The notes below the pieces were generated by a model, which was not told the DNA's origin, ran no database searches, and saw nothing but the letters and a program-made list of their open reading frames with translations. A program made the translations under genes and the position numbers. 59,973 bases of DNA from positions 1-59,973 of the forward strand of contig JBEKZL010000008.1 in the NCBI GenBank assembly GCA_049509915.1, written 5' to 3'. Origin of the DNA: JBEKYD01 sp049509915 (lineage in GTDB: Bacteria > Acidobacteriota > Terriglobia > Bryobacterales > Bryobacteraceae). Below are positions 9,148 to 16,708 of the stretch, piece after piece (the stretch's first letter is position 1; each line of letters opens with the position of its first letter).

Positions 9148-10509
9148 ATGACATTCCAACAGCTTCGATCGCGCCGGGATTTTCTGCGCCTCGGCTATCG
9201 CACGCTTTCCACCGTGGGGGCGGTGGCTGCCTTCGGAAAGGCTGGGCTGATGACCGCGCGGGCGCAAACGTCCAGCGATTACAAGGCCCTGGTGTGCATC
9301 TTCCTGTTCGGCGGCAACGATGCCAACAACATGCTGGTTCCCAACGACGCTGCCGGCTACGCCAACTACCAAAAGATTCGCCAGAACCTGGCCCTCCCGC
9401 AGAGTTCGCTGGTGGCCATTCAGGACCCGGCCACCAACGCCGGCTACGGTTTGCACCCCAGCTTCGCGCCCATCGCCCCACTTTATAACTCTTCGAAGCG
9501 GCTGGCGGTGCTGGCCAACGTGGGCACGCTGGTGCAACCGGTGCCGCGGGGTTCGAATGGCATGCCGGAACTCGGTTCCGTGCCGCTGCCCGTGAATCTC
9601 TATTCGCATTCCGACCAGCAGAACGAGTGGCAGAACGCCGTGCCCCAGGGCGGCGCCACTACCGGCTGGTCCGGCCGCCTGGCCGACAGGCTGGCAAGCA
9701 ATTCGGGTACCCTGGTGCCGCCCTGCATCAGCATCAGCGGCAACGCGCTTCAGTTGATCGGTGAAAACACTCAGCCCTCTACCGTCAACACCAGCAATTT
9801 CGGACTGGTGGCACCCGCCACCGATCCCGGGTCCACCGCCTTGCTGAACATGCTCAGCCTTTCAAGCGGGGTTACTCTCATCCAGGCGGCACAGAGTTCG
9901 CTGAAAGACGCCATCGCCGTGGCTCAAGCCGTGAATACCGCGGTGGCCGGCAGCAGCAGCCTCGGCGTCACGTTTGCCAACACCGATATCGGCACGCAGT
10001 TGGCCCAGGTCGCCAAACTCATCCAGGTTCGCGCCGCCCTGGGCGCCACCCGCCAGATCTTCTTTTGCAGCCAGGGTGGCTACGATACCCATTCCAACCA
10101 ACTGCCGCAGCAAGTTACCCTCTACACCAATCTTGCCGCCGCACTGGCGGCTTTCGACCAGGCCATGGGCCAGCTCAACGTGCAAAGCAACGTAACCGCG
10201 TTTACCGAATCCGACTTCGGCCGCACCTTCCAGCCCAACGGTAATGCCGGCACCGATCACGGATGGGGCAGCCATGCGCTCATCCTGGGCGGCGCCGTGA
10301 ATGGCGGCAACTTGTACGGCACCTTCCCCAGCCTCGCGCTGTCCGGTCCGGACGATTCCGGGACCCGCGGCACGTGGGTCTCCAGCACCTCCGAGGACCA
10401 GTACAACGGCGCTCTGGCCAAATGGTTCGGCCTCTCTGCCCAAGCGGACCTGGACTACGTCTTCCCGAATCTGAACAACTTCGGATATCAGACGCCGGCG
10501 TTCATTTGA
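9148..10509 (+). CDS. DUF1501 protein, Tat-exported
   Basis: The ATG at 9148 follows an AGAGGAGA ribosome-binding site and gives 453 residues. The N-terminus carries a twin-arginine motif, SRRDFLRLG, followed by a hydrophobic segment ending in ARAQ, so export through the Tat system in a folded state is likely. The mature protein has the family motifs FLFGGNDANN and, near the C-terminus, ESDFGRTFQPNG and GTDHGWG, which resemble metal-binding residues of the sulfatase/alkaline-phosphatase fold to which DUF1501 is related. It probably functions with the DUF1800 product encoded immediately upstream, with 16 bases between the genes. Confidence 0.9.
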   Translation: MTFQQLRSRRDFLRLGYRTLSTVGAVAAFGKAGLMTARAQTSSDYKALVCIFLFGGNDANNMLVPNDAAGYANYQKIRQNLALPQSSLVAIQDPATNAGYGLHPSFAPIAPLYNSSKRLAVLANVGTLVQPVPRGSNGMPELGSVPLPVNLYSHSDQQNEWQNAVPQGGATTGWSGRLADRLASNSGTLVPPCISISGNALQLIGENTQPSTVNTSNFGLVAPATDPGSTALLNMLSLSSGVTLIQAAQSSLKDAIAVAQAVNTAVAGSSSLGVTFANTDIGTQLAQVAKLIQVRAALGATRQIFFCSQGGYDTHSNQLPQQVTLYTNLAAALAAFDQAMGQLNVQSNVTAFTESDFGRTFQPNGNAGTDHGWGSHALILGGAVNGGNLYGTFPSLALSGPDDSGTRGTWVSSTSEDQYNGALAKWFGLSAQADLDYVFPNLNNFGYQTPAFI

Positions 10510-10576
10510 ACCGCCGCCGAAGGGGTGCCTTTCTCAGACCGACGCTGTAATAGAATTTCAGACTCTGTTTGCTTAG

Positions 10577-11222
10577 TCACTTCGGCTCGATGGCAATCAC
10601 CCACAGGGCCGTCTGGCCGAGGTTCTGACCGATATGTGTCGCGTCCAGGCGCCACCCGACTTCGCCGGTCTTCAATGTGGATGGCTCTTCGGTGCCATCC
10701 GGCATCAGGTGCTTCAGAGTGGCGCCGGACAGACACACCACCACGAGCGCCTTGTGGGTGTGTTGGGGCTCGCGAGTGTGGGCCGGAATCCGAATGTCGT
10801 ACACCCGTGCAGAGCGATTTTCAATTAGCACTTTGTAATTGGGCGAGAGCCCCGCGGCACCCCAAGGTTTCATTTTTGCCGGCGGTCAGGAACTCCGTGC
10901 GGACGAAGTCCAGGTCGCCACTGCCGGCGTTCCGGATGGCGCCGGCCAGGGCAGGGCTGAAGGTCACGTCCCCGCGCCGGATCGCGCTGGTGGCTAAACG
11001 GCCCGTGGGCGTGAATCCCGCCGAGCTTCCTTGAAAGTACACCGTCACCGCTGGGTATCTGCCATCGACCGCCAGACTCTCACCCGGGTGCAGGACGTAT
11101 TCGGTGACCCCCACTTCGTCGTTCTTCAGCTTCTCCGCTCCAGCGTTGGGCGAGCCGGCTGCGACACCGGCCATGATGAGCCCGCACACCCCGGGAATCC
11201 AATATCGCGCTTGCATGTACAT
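10577..11222 (-). pseudogene. Secreted bicupin-like protein, interrupted by a one-base frameshift
   Basis: Two overlapping frames together make one cupin-type protein. The upstream part (10821-11222) starts with a signal peptide (MYMQARYW... to about residue 29) and a first domain ending in FVRTEFLTAGKNET. Its frame then slips; the downstream part (read from about 10863 to 10577) continues as WGAAGLSPNYK and a second cupin domain with PQHTH near the expected metal site and a final LWVIAIEPK. Removing one T from the minus-strand CCTTGG at 10864-10865 yields a continuous 214-residue protein. This may be a real lesion or a base-call error. Function unknown beyond small-molecule-binding cupin folds. 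Confidence 0.7.
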
Positions 11223-11265
11223 GTATATGTCCTCCCTATCTACGTGCTCGCTTAACGCGCACCCG

Positions 11266-11335
11266 GCAGCCGCTCCCTGATGGTCTCGGCCCGGACTCGC
11301 GCATTTCCGAGCCGCGACCGCAAGCGAGCAGCTGC
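11266..11335. repeat. REP-like 70-bp palindrome, copy A
   Basis: A long imperfect hairpin: the left arm begins GCAGCCGCTCCCTGATGG, and the right arm after TTTCCGAGCCGCGACC ends GAGCAGCTGC. The loop contains ACTCGCGCATTT, which is exactly the reverse complement of the loop in the copy at 22149-22220. The family recurs at 32403, 43961 and 46928, always between genes. Confidence 0.8.
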
Positions 11336-11388
11336 ATGCGAATACGTTACCAGACTACGGAAACTATGCACCAAGTACACCGTTTCAT

Positions 11389-11452
11389 AAATACGGCAAC
11401 GTATTCTTGGCAGAAGTGAAGGCCGCGCCCTTGAAATATGCCAGCGTATTTC
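11389..11452. promoter_or_regulatory. Two tandem operator-like palindromes
   Basis: AAATACG-GCAA-CGTATTC lies at 11389-11406 and GAAATATG-CCAG-CGTATTTC at 11433-11452. Both have the same architecture: AATA(C/T)G arms around a four-base spacer, with centres 45 bases apart. A third GAATACG half-site lies at 11340. Such paired sites usually bind a dimeric regulator; which of the flanking divergent genes is controlled is unknown. Confidence 0.45.
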
Positions 11453-11632
11453 TGAAATGACCGACTAAGCTTAGAAACACTCAGGACAACGTAACCCCTC
11501 CACTTGACTGCGCAAGTCACGGAAGCGTCGCAGGCTGGCCAGCGTTTCCGTAACGCCGCACGCTTCCCGTGGCCGTCTGCGGCATCCGCGGGTGAGCACA
11601 CGGCGATTGGGCACACATGCTACAGTGTGGTG

Positions 11633-11989
11633 ATGCCGGGCGGTTATCTTCCCATCCTGATTTTCCTGGTGCTGGCCACCCTGTTTCCGATCGTGGCCAT
11701 CCTGGCTGCCAAGCTGGTTCGTCCCGCGACGCCGTTCGTGACCAAACTGGAAGCTTACGAATGCGGGATCAAGGCCGCCTCCGATTCGCGCGGGCGATAC
11801 ACGGTGCGCTTTTATATCATCGCCATCCTGTTCGTCATTTTCGACGTGGAAACCATCTTCCTGTTTCCCTGGGCGGTTCGCTATGGCAGCTTGCAGTGGT
11901 TTGGGGTAGCTGAAGTCGTGGTCTTCCTCGCCATTCTGGCGGTGGGCTACGTGTGGGCGTACAAGAAGGGCGCGCTCGACTGGGTTTGA
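11633..11989 (+). CDS. nuoA: NADH-quinone oxidoreductase subunit A (NuoA), isolated gene
   Basis: A 118-residue inner-membrane protein with three transmembrane segments (about residues 5-28, 62-84 and 90-110). The NuoA signature YECGI lies between helices 1 and 2, and FDVE follows in the second helix; these are key conserved parts of this complex I proton-channel subunit. In-frame GTG codons at 11627 and 11630 are alternative starts. Unusually, nuoB does not follow: the next gene, 17 bases downstream, is convergent yqgE. The rest of complex I must be elsewhere, or this is an extra copy. Confidence 0.9.
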   Translation: MPGGYLPILIFLVLATLFPIVAILAAKLVRPATPFVTKLEAYECGIKAASDSRGRYTVRFYIIAILFVIFDVETIFLFPWAVRYGSLQWFGVAEVVVFLAILAVGYVWAYKKGALDWV

Positions 11990-12006
11990 GTCCGCATCGG
12001 TCGATA

Positions 12007-12621
12007 TCAGCGCAGCATGGCAAGTCCGGCTTCGGTTTCGGCGATGAGCCGCGACCAGACCGTGTCCGGATTGCCATCGAACGCCAGTTCCGCGCCGCGG
12101 TTGAAAATGAACCAGCCGCCCAGCCGCGTTTCGGCGTCAAGCTGGCCCGGGCCCCAGCCGCAGTATCCGGCATAGATCCGCAGGTCCGTTGAGCCCTTCT
12201 CGGCGGCTAACGCCTTTTCTAAAGCCTGGCGCGCCATCAGCAGATAAACCTTGCCGGTAACCCCGGTGGCGCCGTCCGGTTTGGCTCCGGCTCGAACCAG
12301 GGCCATGGCGCTGGTCCGCTCCACCGGACCGCCGAGATAGATCACGTCCGGGCGCTGCCCGAGACCGTTGAAGTCGCGCAGGACGCGCGCAATCGGCACG
12401 GTAGTACGGCGGTTGATCATGAGACCGAGGGCGGATTCGCGGTCGTAGTGCAGCAGCAGAATCACCGATTCGGCGAAGGAAGGGTCAGGAGATTGGCGCG
12501 GCGACACCAGCAGCTTGCCCACGGCCAGATCCACCGGTTTCTGCGACTGGGCGGTCAAGACCGCGGCAACCGCCAGGGTTGCTGCGAGCCACCGGAGAGG
12601 AGCCGGAACGGCCGACGCCAT
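12007..12621 (-). CDS. YqgE/AlgH family (UPF0301) protein with predicted signal peptide
   Basis: The 204-residue product matches the YqgE/AlgH fold across its length: KLLVSPRQSPDPSFAESVILL, then GLMINRRT, IYLGGPVER and the C-terminal AGYCGWGPGQLDAE block. Family members are usually about 185 residues and cytoplasmic. Here about 25 extra residues precede the fold, with basic residues and a hydrophobic LAATLAVAAVLTAQ stretch that looks like a cleavable signal. If real, the protein acts in the periplasm. Function of the family is unclear. It converges on nuoA with 17 bases between stops. Confidence 0.88.
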   Translation of the reverse strand: MASAVPAPLRWLAATLAVAAVLTAQSQKPVDLAVGKLLVSPRQSPDPSFAESVILLLHYDRESALGLMINRRTTVPIARVLRDFNGLGQRPDVIYLGGPVERTSAMALVRAGAKPDGATGVTGKVYLLMARQALEKALAAEKGSTDLRIYAGYCGWGPGQLDAETRLGGWFIFNRGAELAFDGNPDTVWSRLIAETEAGLAMLR

Positions 12622-12762
12622 GCCCTATTGTGGCAGGTTTTCTGGCGGCGGTGGCGCCCCAATCAAGCCCGGCAGGCGCCCAATGCGAAAAAACTCACAT
12701 CCTGCCCGATGCTATCCGGCCGCGGTGGACGCGGGGACGGGACCCTACCTGATGGCGGCAGC

Positions 12763-13677
12763 TTATCGGGCGGCGGAAGCTCTCCCAAATACTCCGATCC
12801 GCTTCCCCACGCCAAAGAACTTGCGTCCCAGGCGGTACCACATGGTGTTGCCCAGGCGCTTGAGCTCGTAGTGGGCGTCGCGCCATTGTTCCACCACCTC
12901 GCGCGCCGCCTCCGCGCTGAATGCGAGCGGACCACGGCGGGCCACCACGGGCAGCGACCAGTTTTCCGCGCGCACGATTCCGAACGGCGGATAGTCGCCG
13001 CCATAAAGGCGGACGTCGGGGAAGCCGGCGGCTTGAAGCGAGGCGCGCAGGCCGCTCTCGGAGAACAGGCGCATCTCGGCGGCCGGTCCGGTGCAGCCGA
13101 CATGGAATACCAGTTCGCCGGTGGCTTCAAGGTGTCCGTCAGCGGTGCGATTCACCAGCACGGTTTCGCCGCCTACGTGCGCCAAGCCGAATTGATTCAA
13201 TTTCGGGAAGTGTTCCACGGTGACGGGATCGAGCGAATAGGGTACCGTCAGCACCAGCAGGCCATTCGGCTTCAGCAACCGGCACACCTGGGCAAAGACC
13301 GCCTCCACCGGCGGCGGCACGTGTTCGAAGACCTCGCTGGCCAGGACGAAGTCGTAAAGACCGAATTCGGTGGGCGGGATGGCGGTCAGGTCCAGGCGCG
13401 GCTCGCGGTCGTAGAAAGTGTTGCGGTAATCGAACTTATCGCGCAACCGGCCGGCGTAGGGAGCGGCGTCGCTGCAGCCGAGGCCGCGCAGGCTATGGAC
13501 GCGGGGAAAATCGGGCAGCGCCAGGTTCAGTCCGAAAAGCTCGCGGGAAAGCGCCTGAAGCAGGCCGCGCACGCGCACGTTGGACCCACAGCCGCCGCAA
13601 CTGGGCGCCTCGCGATCGATGGGACCAGGAGGAAGCCGGTTCGGAGCGCCGCACAGGTTGCACACGAATTTGGTCAT
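12763..13677 (-). CDS. Class I SAM methyltransferase with N-terminal zinc-ribbon-like motif
   Basis: Starting at the ATG at 13677 gives 304 residues; a longer upstream frame has no coding character. The N-terminus carries CNLCG and CGGCGSN (residues ~6-31), a likely zinc ribbon. The methyltransferase part shows DFVLASEVFEHVPPP (motif IV-like) and LLKPNGLLVLTVPYS (motif V/VI-like). Such Cys-knuckle methyltransferases often modify sugars or lipid-linked intermediates, but the substrate here is unknown. The gene is divergent from the hypothetical gene at 13711 with 33 bases between starts. Confidence 0.8.
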   Translation of the reverse strand: MTKFVCNLCGAPNRLPPGPIDREAPSCGGCGSNVRVRGLLQALSRELFGLNLALPDFPRVHSLRGLGCSDAAPYAGRLRDKFDYRNTFYDREPRLDLTAIPPTEFGLYDFVLASEVFEHVPPPVEAVFAQVCRLLKPNGLLVLTVPYSLDPVTVEHFPKLNQFGLAHVGGETVLVNRTADGHLEATGELVFHVGCTGPAAEMRLFSESGLRASLQAAGFPDVRLYGGDYPPFGIVRAENWSLPVVARRGPLAFSAEAAREVVEQWRDAHYELKRLGNTMWYRLGRKFFGVGKRIGVFGRASAAR

Positions 13678-13710
13678 AAATCGGCTGTCGCTATCGTTTA
13701 ATATGGTCTC

Positions 13711-14316
13711 ATGGCGCGGTTTCCGGGGTTGGCGGCGGTGTGTCTCGGCCTGGCCGGGAACGCCGCCATGGCTCAGGTAATTGAGTTTCAATCCAATGGC
13801 ATGAAGTACCAGACGTTGACCAAGTCCGGCGTCACCGTCATGTACGCCCACCTGGAGAACCACCTGCACGAATATGCCATCATTCAGGTTGCGGTTTCCA
13901 ACGGCTCGCACGGCCCCTACGTGATCCGCCCGGAGGATTTTTTCTATGAGCGCGCCGAGGATGTGGGGACGCTGCACGCGGTCGCGGCGCGCACCGTAAT
14001 CGACATGCTGATGCAGAAGGGCAATGGCGGCGACGTGGTCAAGCTGGTGACCCAGTACGAGGCTTCGATCTACGGCAATCCCCACCTGCGATCGACCAAC
14101 GGTTACGAATCGCGGCGCCAGGCGGCGCTGGCGTTCAGCGGCAGCAGGCTCAAAGCCGCGGCCGCGGCCAGCGCCCTGGCGATGGTGCAGACCAAGCTGG
14201 CGCCCACCGAATCCACCGATGGCGCGGTGTTTTTCGCCAATGAAGGGAAACCCCTGACCGGCGGAAAATTAGTGGTGCGGACGAATACGGACGTGTTCGA
14301 GTTCAATCCGGAATGA
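13711..14316 (+). CDS. Hypothetical secreted protein
   Basis: A 201-residue product with a short signal peptide (residues 1-21, ending AAMAQ). The mature part begins with VIEFQSNG and has HEYAIIQVAVSNGS followed by a YVIRPEDFFYE motif, suggesting an immunoglobulin-like beta sandwich; the second half is Ala-rich and probably helical (LKAAAAASALAMV). It ends in a beta strand GGKLVVRTNTDVFEFNPE. No named family is recognised. The gene is divergent from the methyltransferase at 12763 and is followed 123 bases later by hemerythrin. Confidence 0.65.
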   Translation: MARFPGLAAVCLGLAGNAAMAQVIEFQSNGMKYQTLTKSGVTVMYAHLENHLHEYAIIQVAVSNGSHGPYVIRPEDFFYERAEDVGTLHAVAARTVIDMLMQKGNGGDVVKLVTQYEASIYGNPHLRSTNGYESRRQAALAFSGSRLKAAAAASALAMVQTKLAPTESTDGAVFFANEGKPLTGGKLVVRTNTDVFEFNPE

Positions 14317-14439
14317 CGTCAAAATGAGGTGCGCGATTGGCCGAATTAAGGGCCCCCTCAGGCAGGCTTTCGCGTTTCGCTTTACACCTCTTGCAACCGG
14401 CTTGTGCGCCGATAAATAGGGAGGAGGTTCTTGGGGGCG

Positions 14440-14841
14440 ATGCAGCTATTGGAGTGGAGCGACAAATCCAGCGTTGGCATTCCGGAGCTGGATGCCCAGC
14501 ATCGCCATCTGCTCGAGCTTCTCAACGAACTGCTGCAGCGGATGCAGGCGGGTGAGAGCGAGGGAGCCACCGAGGCGGCGCGCAAGGAACTGATGCGGTG
14601 CGCGGAATCGCATTTGCAACGGGAAGAACTGGTCCTCCGCGTACGGGGTTACCCCGGCTACGCGCAACATAAAGCCGAGCATGATGGCTATCGGGCGAGG
14701 TTCGCCTCTTTGGCAGCTCACGCCGATCGCGGAGATTTCAGCGTCAGGCTTTCCAACTTCGTTGCCGAATGGTGGAGATTCCACGTTCTGACCAGCGACC
14801 AGCAATACGCACGATTCTTCCGTATAAAATCGAAAACGTAA
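14440..14841 (+). CDS. Bacteriohemerythrin
   Basis: A 133-residue four-helix protein with the full set of di-iron ligands: His21 (DAQHRHL), His58 and Glu62 (SHLQREE), His77 and His81 (QHKAEH), and His115 with Asp120 (FHVLTSD). Bacteriohemerythrins bind O2 reversibly and are often used for oxygen delivery or sensing. A strong GGGAGGAGG lies at 14419-14427; ATG 14440 is 12 bases away while the in-frame TTG at 14431 is only 3 away, so the ATG was chosen. No signal peptide or signalling domain is fused. The last GDFSVRL segment precedes the fourth helix. Confidence 0.9.
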   Translation: MQLLEWSDKSSVGIPELDAQHRHLLELLNELLQRMQAGESEGATEAARKELMRCAESHLQREELVLRVRGYPGYAQHKAEHDGYRARFASLAAHADRGDFSVRLSNFVAEWWRFHVLTSDQQYARFFRIKSKT

Positions 14842-14903
14842 GCGGCCCGATGCGGCGCAACGACAGACTGGTATTCTACGGATTTTTTTTCGACCAACTC
14901 AAC

Positions 14904-15533
14904 TTACTTGGGATACACGCGAAAGTCGTCGAAGTAGGTGAGGGAATCGTCCATCGTCCACAGGCCCATCTTGCCCGGCTGGGCAAAGGCGTGATCGTAG
15001 ACTTCCAGGACGCGCCGATGGTTGATATAGACCTGGAAGCGGGCGCCGCGCACGGCGACCTTCAGAATATTCCAGGCGTTGGGCTCGATATCGTGGGGAA
15101 CGGGGACGCGGAGCTCGACCCGGCGGCCATGCTCCACGCGAAAAATGGCCACGTTGTGGAGCAGAGCGTTGGCCAGTGCCAGGTAGTAGTTGCCGGAGTC
15201 GCGATAGCGCCAGACCACGCCGCCGATCTCATCTTCGCGGCCACCCACGGCTTTCATGCGGACGCTGACGTCGGCATCGCGAAGGCTGAGACCGTCGAAA
15301 ATGGCGAGCGGACTCCAGTCCGCACCGGCGGCGTTGGACAGGTGAGCCAGGACGTAGGGTTGAGTGGGAGCCGAGAGGTCACGCCGCACCTCCCAGCGCG
15401 GCGGCAGCCCGCGGCTGGCAGTAGAAACCGACCACCCCGGCGGAACCCGCCCTAGGGCATCGGAATCGAAATTGATCACCGTCCCGTCCGGCTGCAACAA
15501 GCCAAAGGCAAGAAGCAAACTCAAGGGCAACAT
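14904..15533 (-). CDS. Secreted LamG/DUF1080-like concanavalin-fold protein
   Basis: A 209-residue product with a short signal peptide (MLPLSLLLAFGLL). The body has INFDSDALG near the N-terminus, then VSVRMKAVGGREDEIGGVVWRY, a YYLALAN strand, NILKVAVRG and VYINHRRVLEVYD, ending in GLWTMDDSLTYFDDF. This strand order is the concanavalin-A-like jelly roll seen in DUF1080/3-keto-disaccharide hydrolase and LamG proteins. Catalytic residues cannot be assigned, so carbohydrate binding is as likely as hydrolysis. It converges with hemerythrin across a 62-base gap that contains a T8 run. Confidence 0.72.
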   Translation of the reverse strand: MLPLSLLLAFGLLQPDGTVINFDSDALGRVPPGWSVSTASRGLPPRWEVRRDLSAPTQPYVLAHLSNAAGADWSPLAIFDGLSLRDADVSVRMKAVGGREDEIGGVVWRYRDSGNYYLALANALLHNVAIFRVEHGRRVELRVPVPHDIEPNAWNILKVAVRGARFQVYINHRRVLEVYDHAFAQPGKMGLWTMDDSLTYFDDFRVYPK

Positions 15534-15694
15534 AATCAGGCCTGGGTTTCAGAGACGACCCAGTCTTGTTTTCCCCAACGTCTTTCATTATTTCACACTC
15601 GACGGGCCGCATTCATGAGACAGACGGGACATTGCGCCTCACGAAGGGGTGGAATTGTGCGTAGGCGATGGCGCTCGGTCCAGGGACGCTGTCT

Positions 15695-16549
15695 TCACGC
15701 GCGTTTGGTGCGCCAGGTGTTGGCCAGAGTGGCGAGTAGGATGATGGCGCCGCCGGTCAAGGCCCACGGGCCGGGACGCTCGCCATGGATCAGCCATACC
15801 CAGACGGGATTGAGGGCGGGCTCAAACAGCAGCAAAGTGTTGGCTTCGAAAGCCGTAACGTGACGCATGGCGCGGGTGACGCACCAGTAGGCGACCCCGA
15901 TCTGCACCACGCCGAGATACAGGGCGACGGCGGCATCGGCGGTGGAAATGGACCTCATGGGAAGCGCCAGCGGCAGGGCGGCGAGCGACGCCAGGATATT
16001 ACCCAGCGCCACCGCCGCCATTCCGGAATCGCGGTCGCGGCGGCCCAGCCAGCGCAGACCTGCCAGCGCCAAGGCGTAGCTGAGGCCGCTGGCGGCACCG
16101 AAAACATTGCCGCGCGCCGGGTCCGGTGCGGTGCGCACCCCCGGCTCTGCGCCGACGAAAAACATGGCCAGTCCAACGGCGATGGGCGCCATGAAAAACA
16201 GGTCCGTGCGGTGAATTGGCTCCCGCAGCAGCAGCGGACCGAGCAGAAGAAGGTAGAGCGGCGCGGTGGATTGCAGGAAGATCGCGTCGGCGGCGGTGGT
16301 GAGACGGTTGGCGACCACAAAAAACACCAGTGTGGCGGCATAAGCCGCGGCCACCGGTACGATGCGCCAGTTCCAACCGCGGCGCGTCTCCGGAAGCACC
16401 GCCAGCAGAGCGATCGCCGCGACGCCGGAACGGCAACTGGCCATCTGCCAGCCGCTGAGACTGGCGGCTTTGACCGCGACGCCGCCGGTGGAAAACAGCA
16501 CCGCCGCGGTTACCAGCAGGAGACGGTCACGCAGGCTGGAGGAAGGCAA
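15695..16549 (-). CDS. EamA/DMT superfamily transporter
   Basis: The 284-residue protein has about ten hydrophobic segments arranged as two repeated five-helix EamA units, the normal size for the family. Characteristic features are the AIFLQSTAPLYLLLLGPLLLRE segment in the first unit and TLLLFEPALNPVWVWLIHGE in the second. Members export amino acids, nucleobases or drugs; no specificity can be read here. The protein starts MPSSSLRDRLL and the first helix follows at once. It is separated by about 160 bases from the alcohol dehydrogenase-like gene upstream on the coordinate axis. Confidence 0.88.
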   Translation of the reverse strand: MPSSSLRDRLLLVTAAVLFSTGGVAVKAASLSGWQMASCRSGVAAIALLAVLPETRRGWNWRIVPVAAAYAATLVFFVVANRLTTAADAIFLQSTAPLYLLLLGPLLLREPIHRTDLFFMAPIAVGLAMFFVGAEPGVRTAPDPARGNVFGAASGLSYALALAGLRWLGRRDRDSGMAAVALGNILASLAALPLALPMRSISTADAAVALYLGVVQIGVAYWCVTRAMRHVTAFEANTLLLFEPALNPVWVWLIHGERPGPWALTGGAIILLATLANTWRTKRA

Positions 16550-16708
16550 CGCTCACTCAACCCGGCTCGGAATGTATGGCGACAATCGTCTCTCGCTTGG
16601 CATCGCCTGGAAGTTTTCATTCTACCGTAGAGGCGGGGCCGCGTTAACGATGAATGAAGGAATCGGCGGGGTCGAAAGCCCTGTCGAGAGCGCTTGCCAC
16701 ACAAATCA

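Larger units (their letters stand above)
11223..11632. other. 410-base divergent intergenic region with repeat and operator-like palindromes
   Basis: This gap separates the bicupin gene (minus) from nuoA (plus). It contains a REP-like hairpin at 11266-11335 and two operator-like palindromes at 11389-11452, annotated separately. A short minus-strand frame at 11347-11616 has no family character and is not called. No convincing -35/-10 pair was found for nuoA. Confidence 0.55.

Noticed and set aside
10577..10873. Independent short cupin gene starting at ATG 10873
   Set aside because: It has no ribosome-binding site, and one-base correction fuses it seamlessly to the upstream signal-peptide domain.
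13678..14085. N-terminal extension of the methyltransferase ending at 12763
   Set aside because: It overlaps the divergent secreted-protein gene at 13711, whose signal peptide and codon use are convincing.
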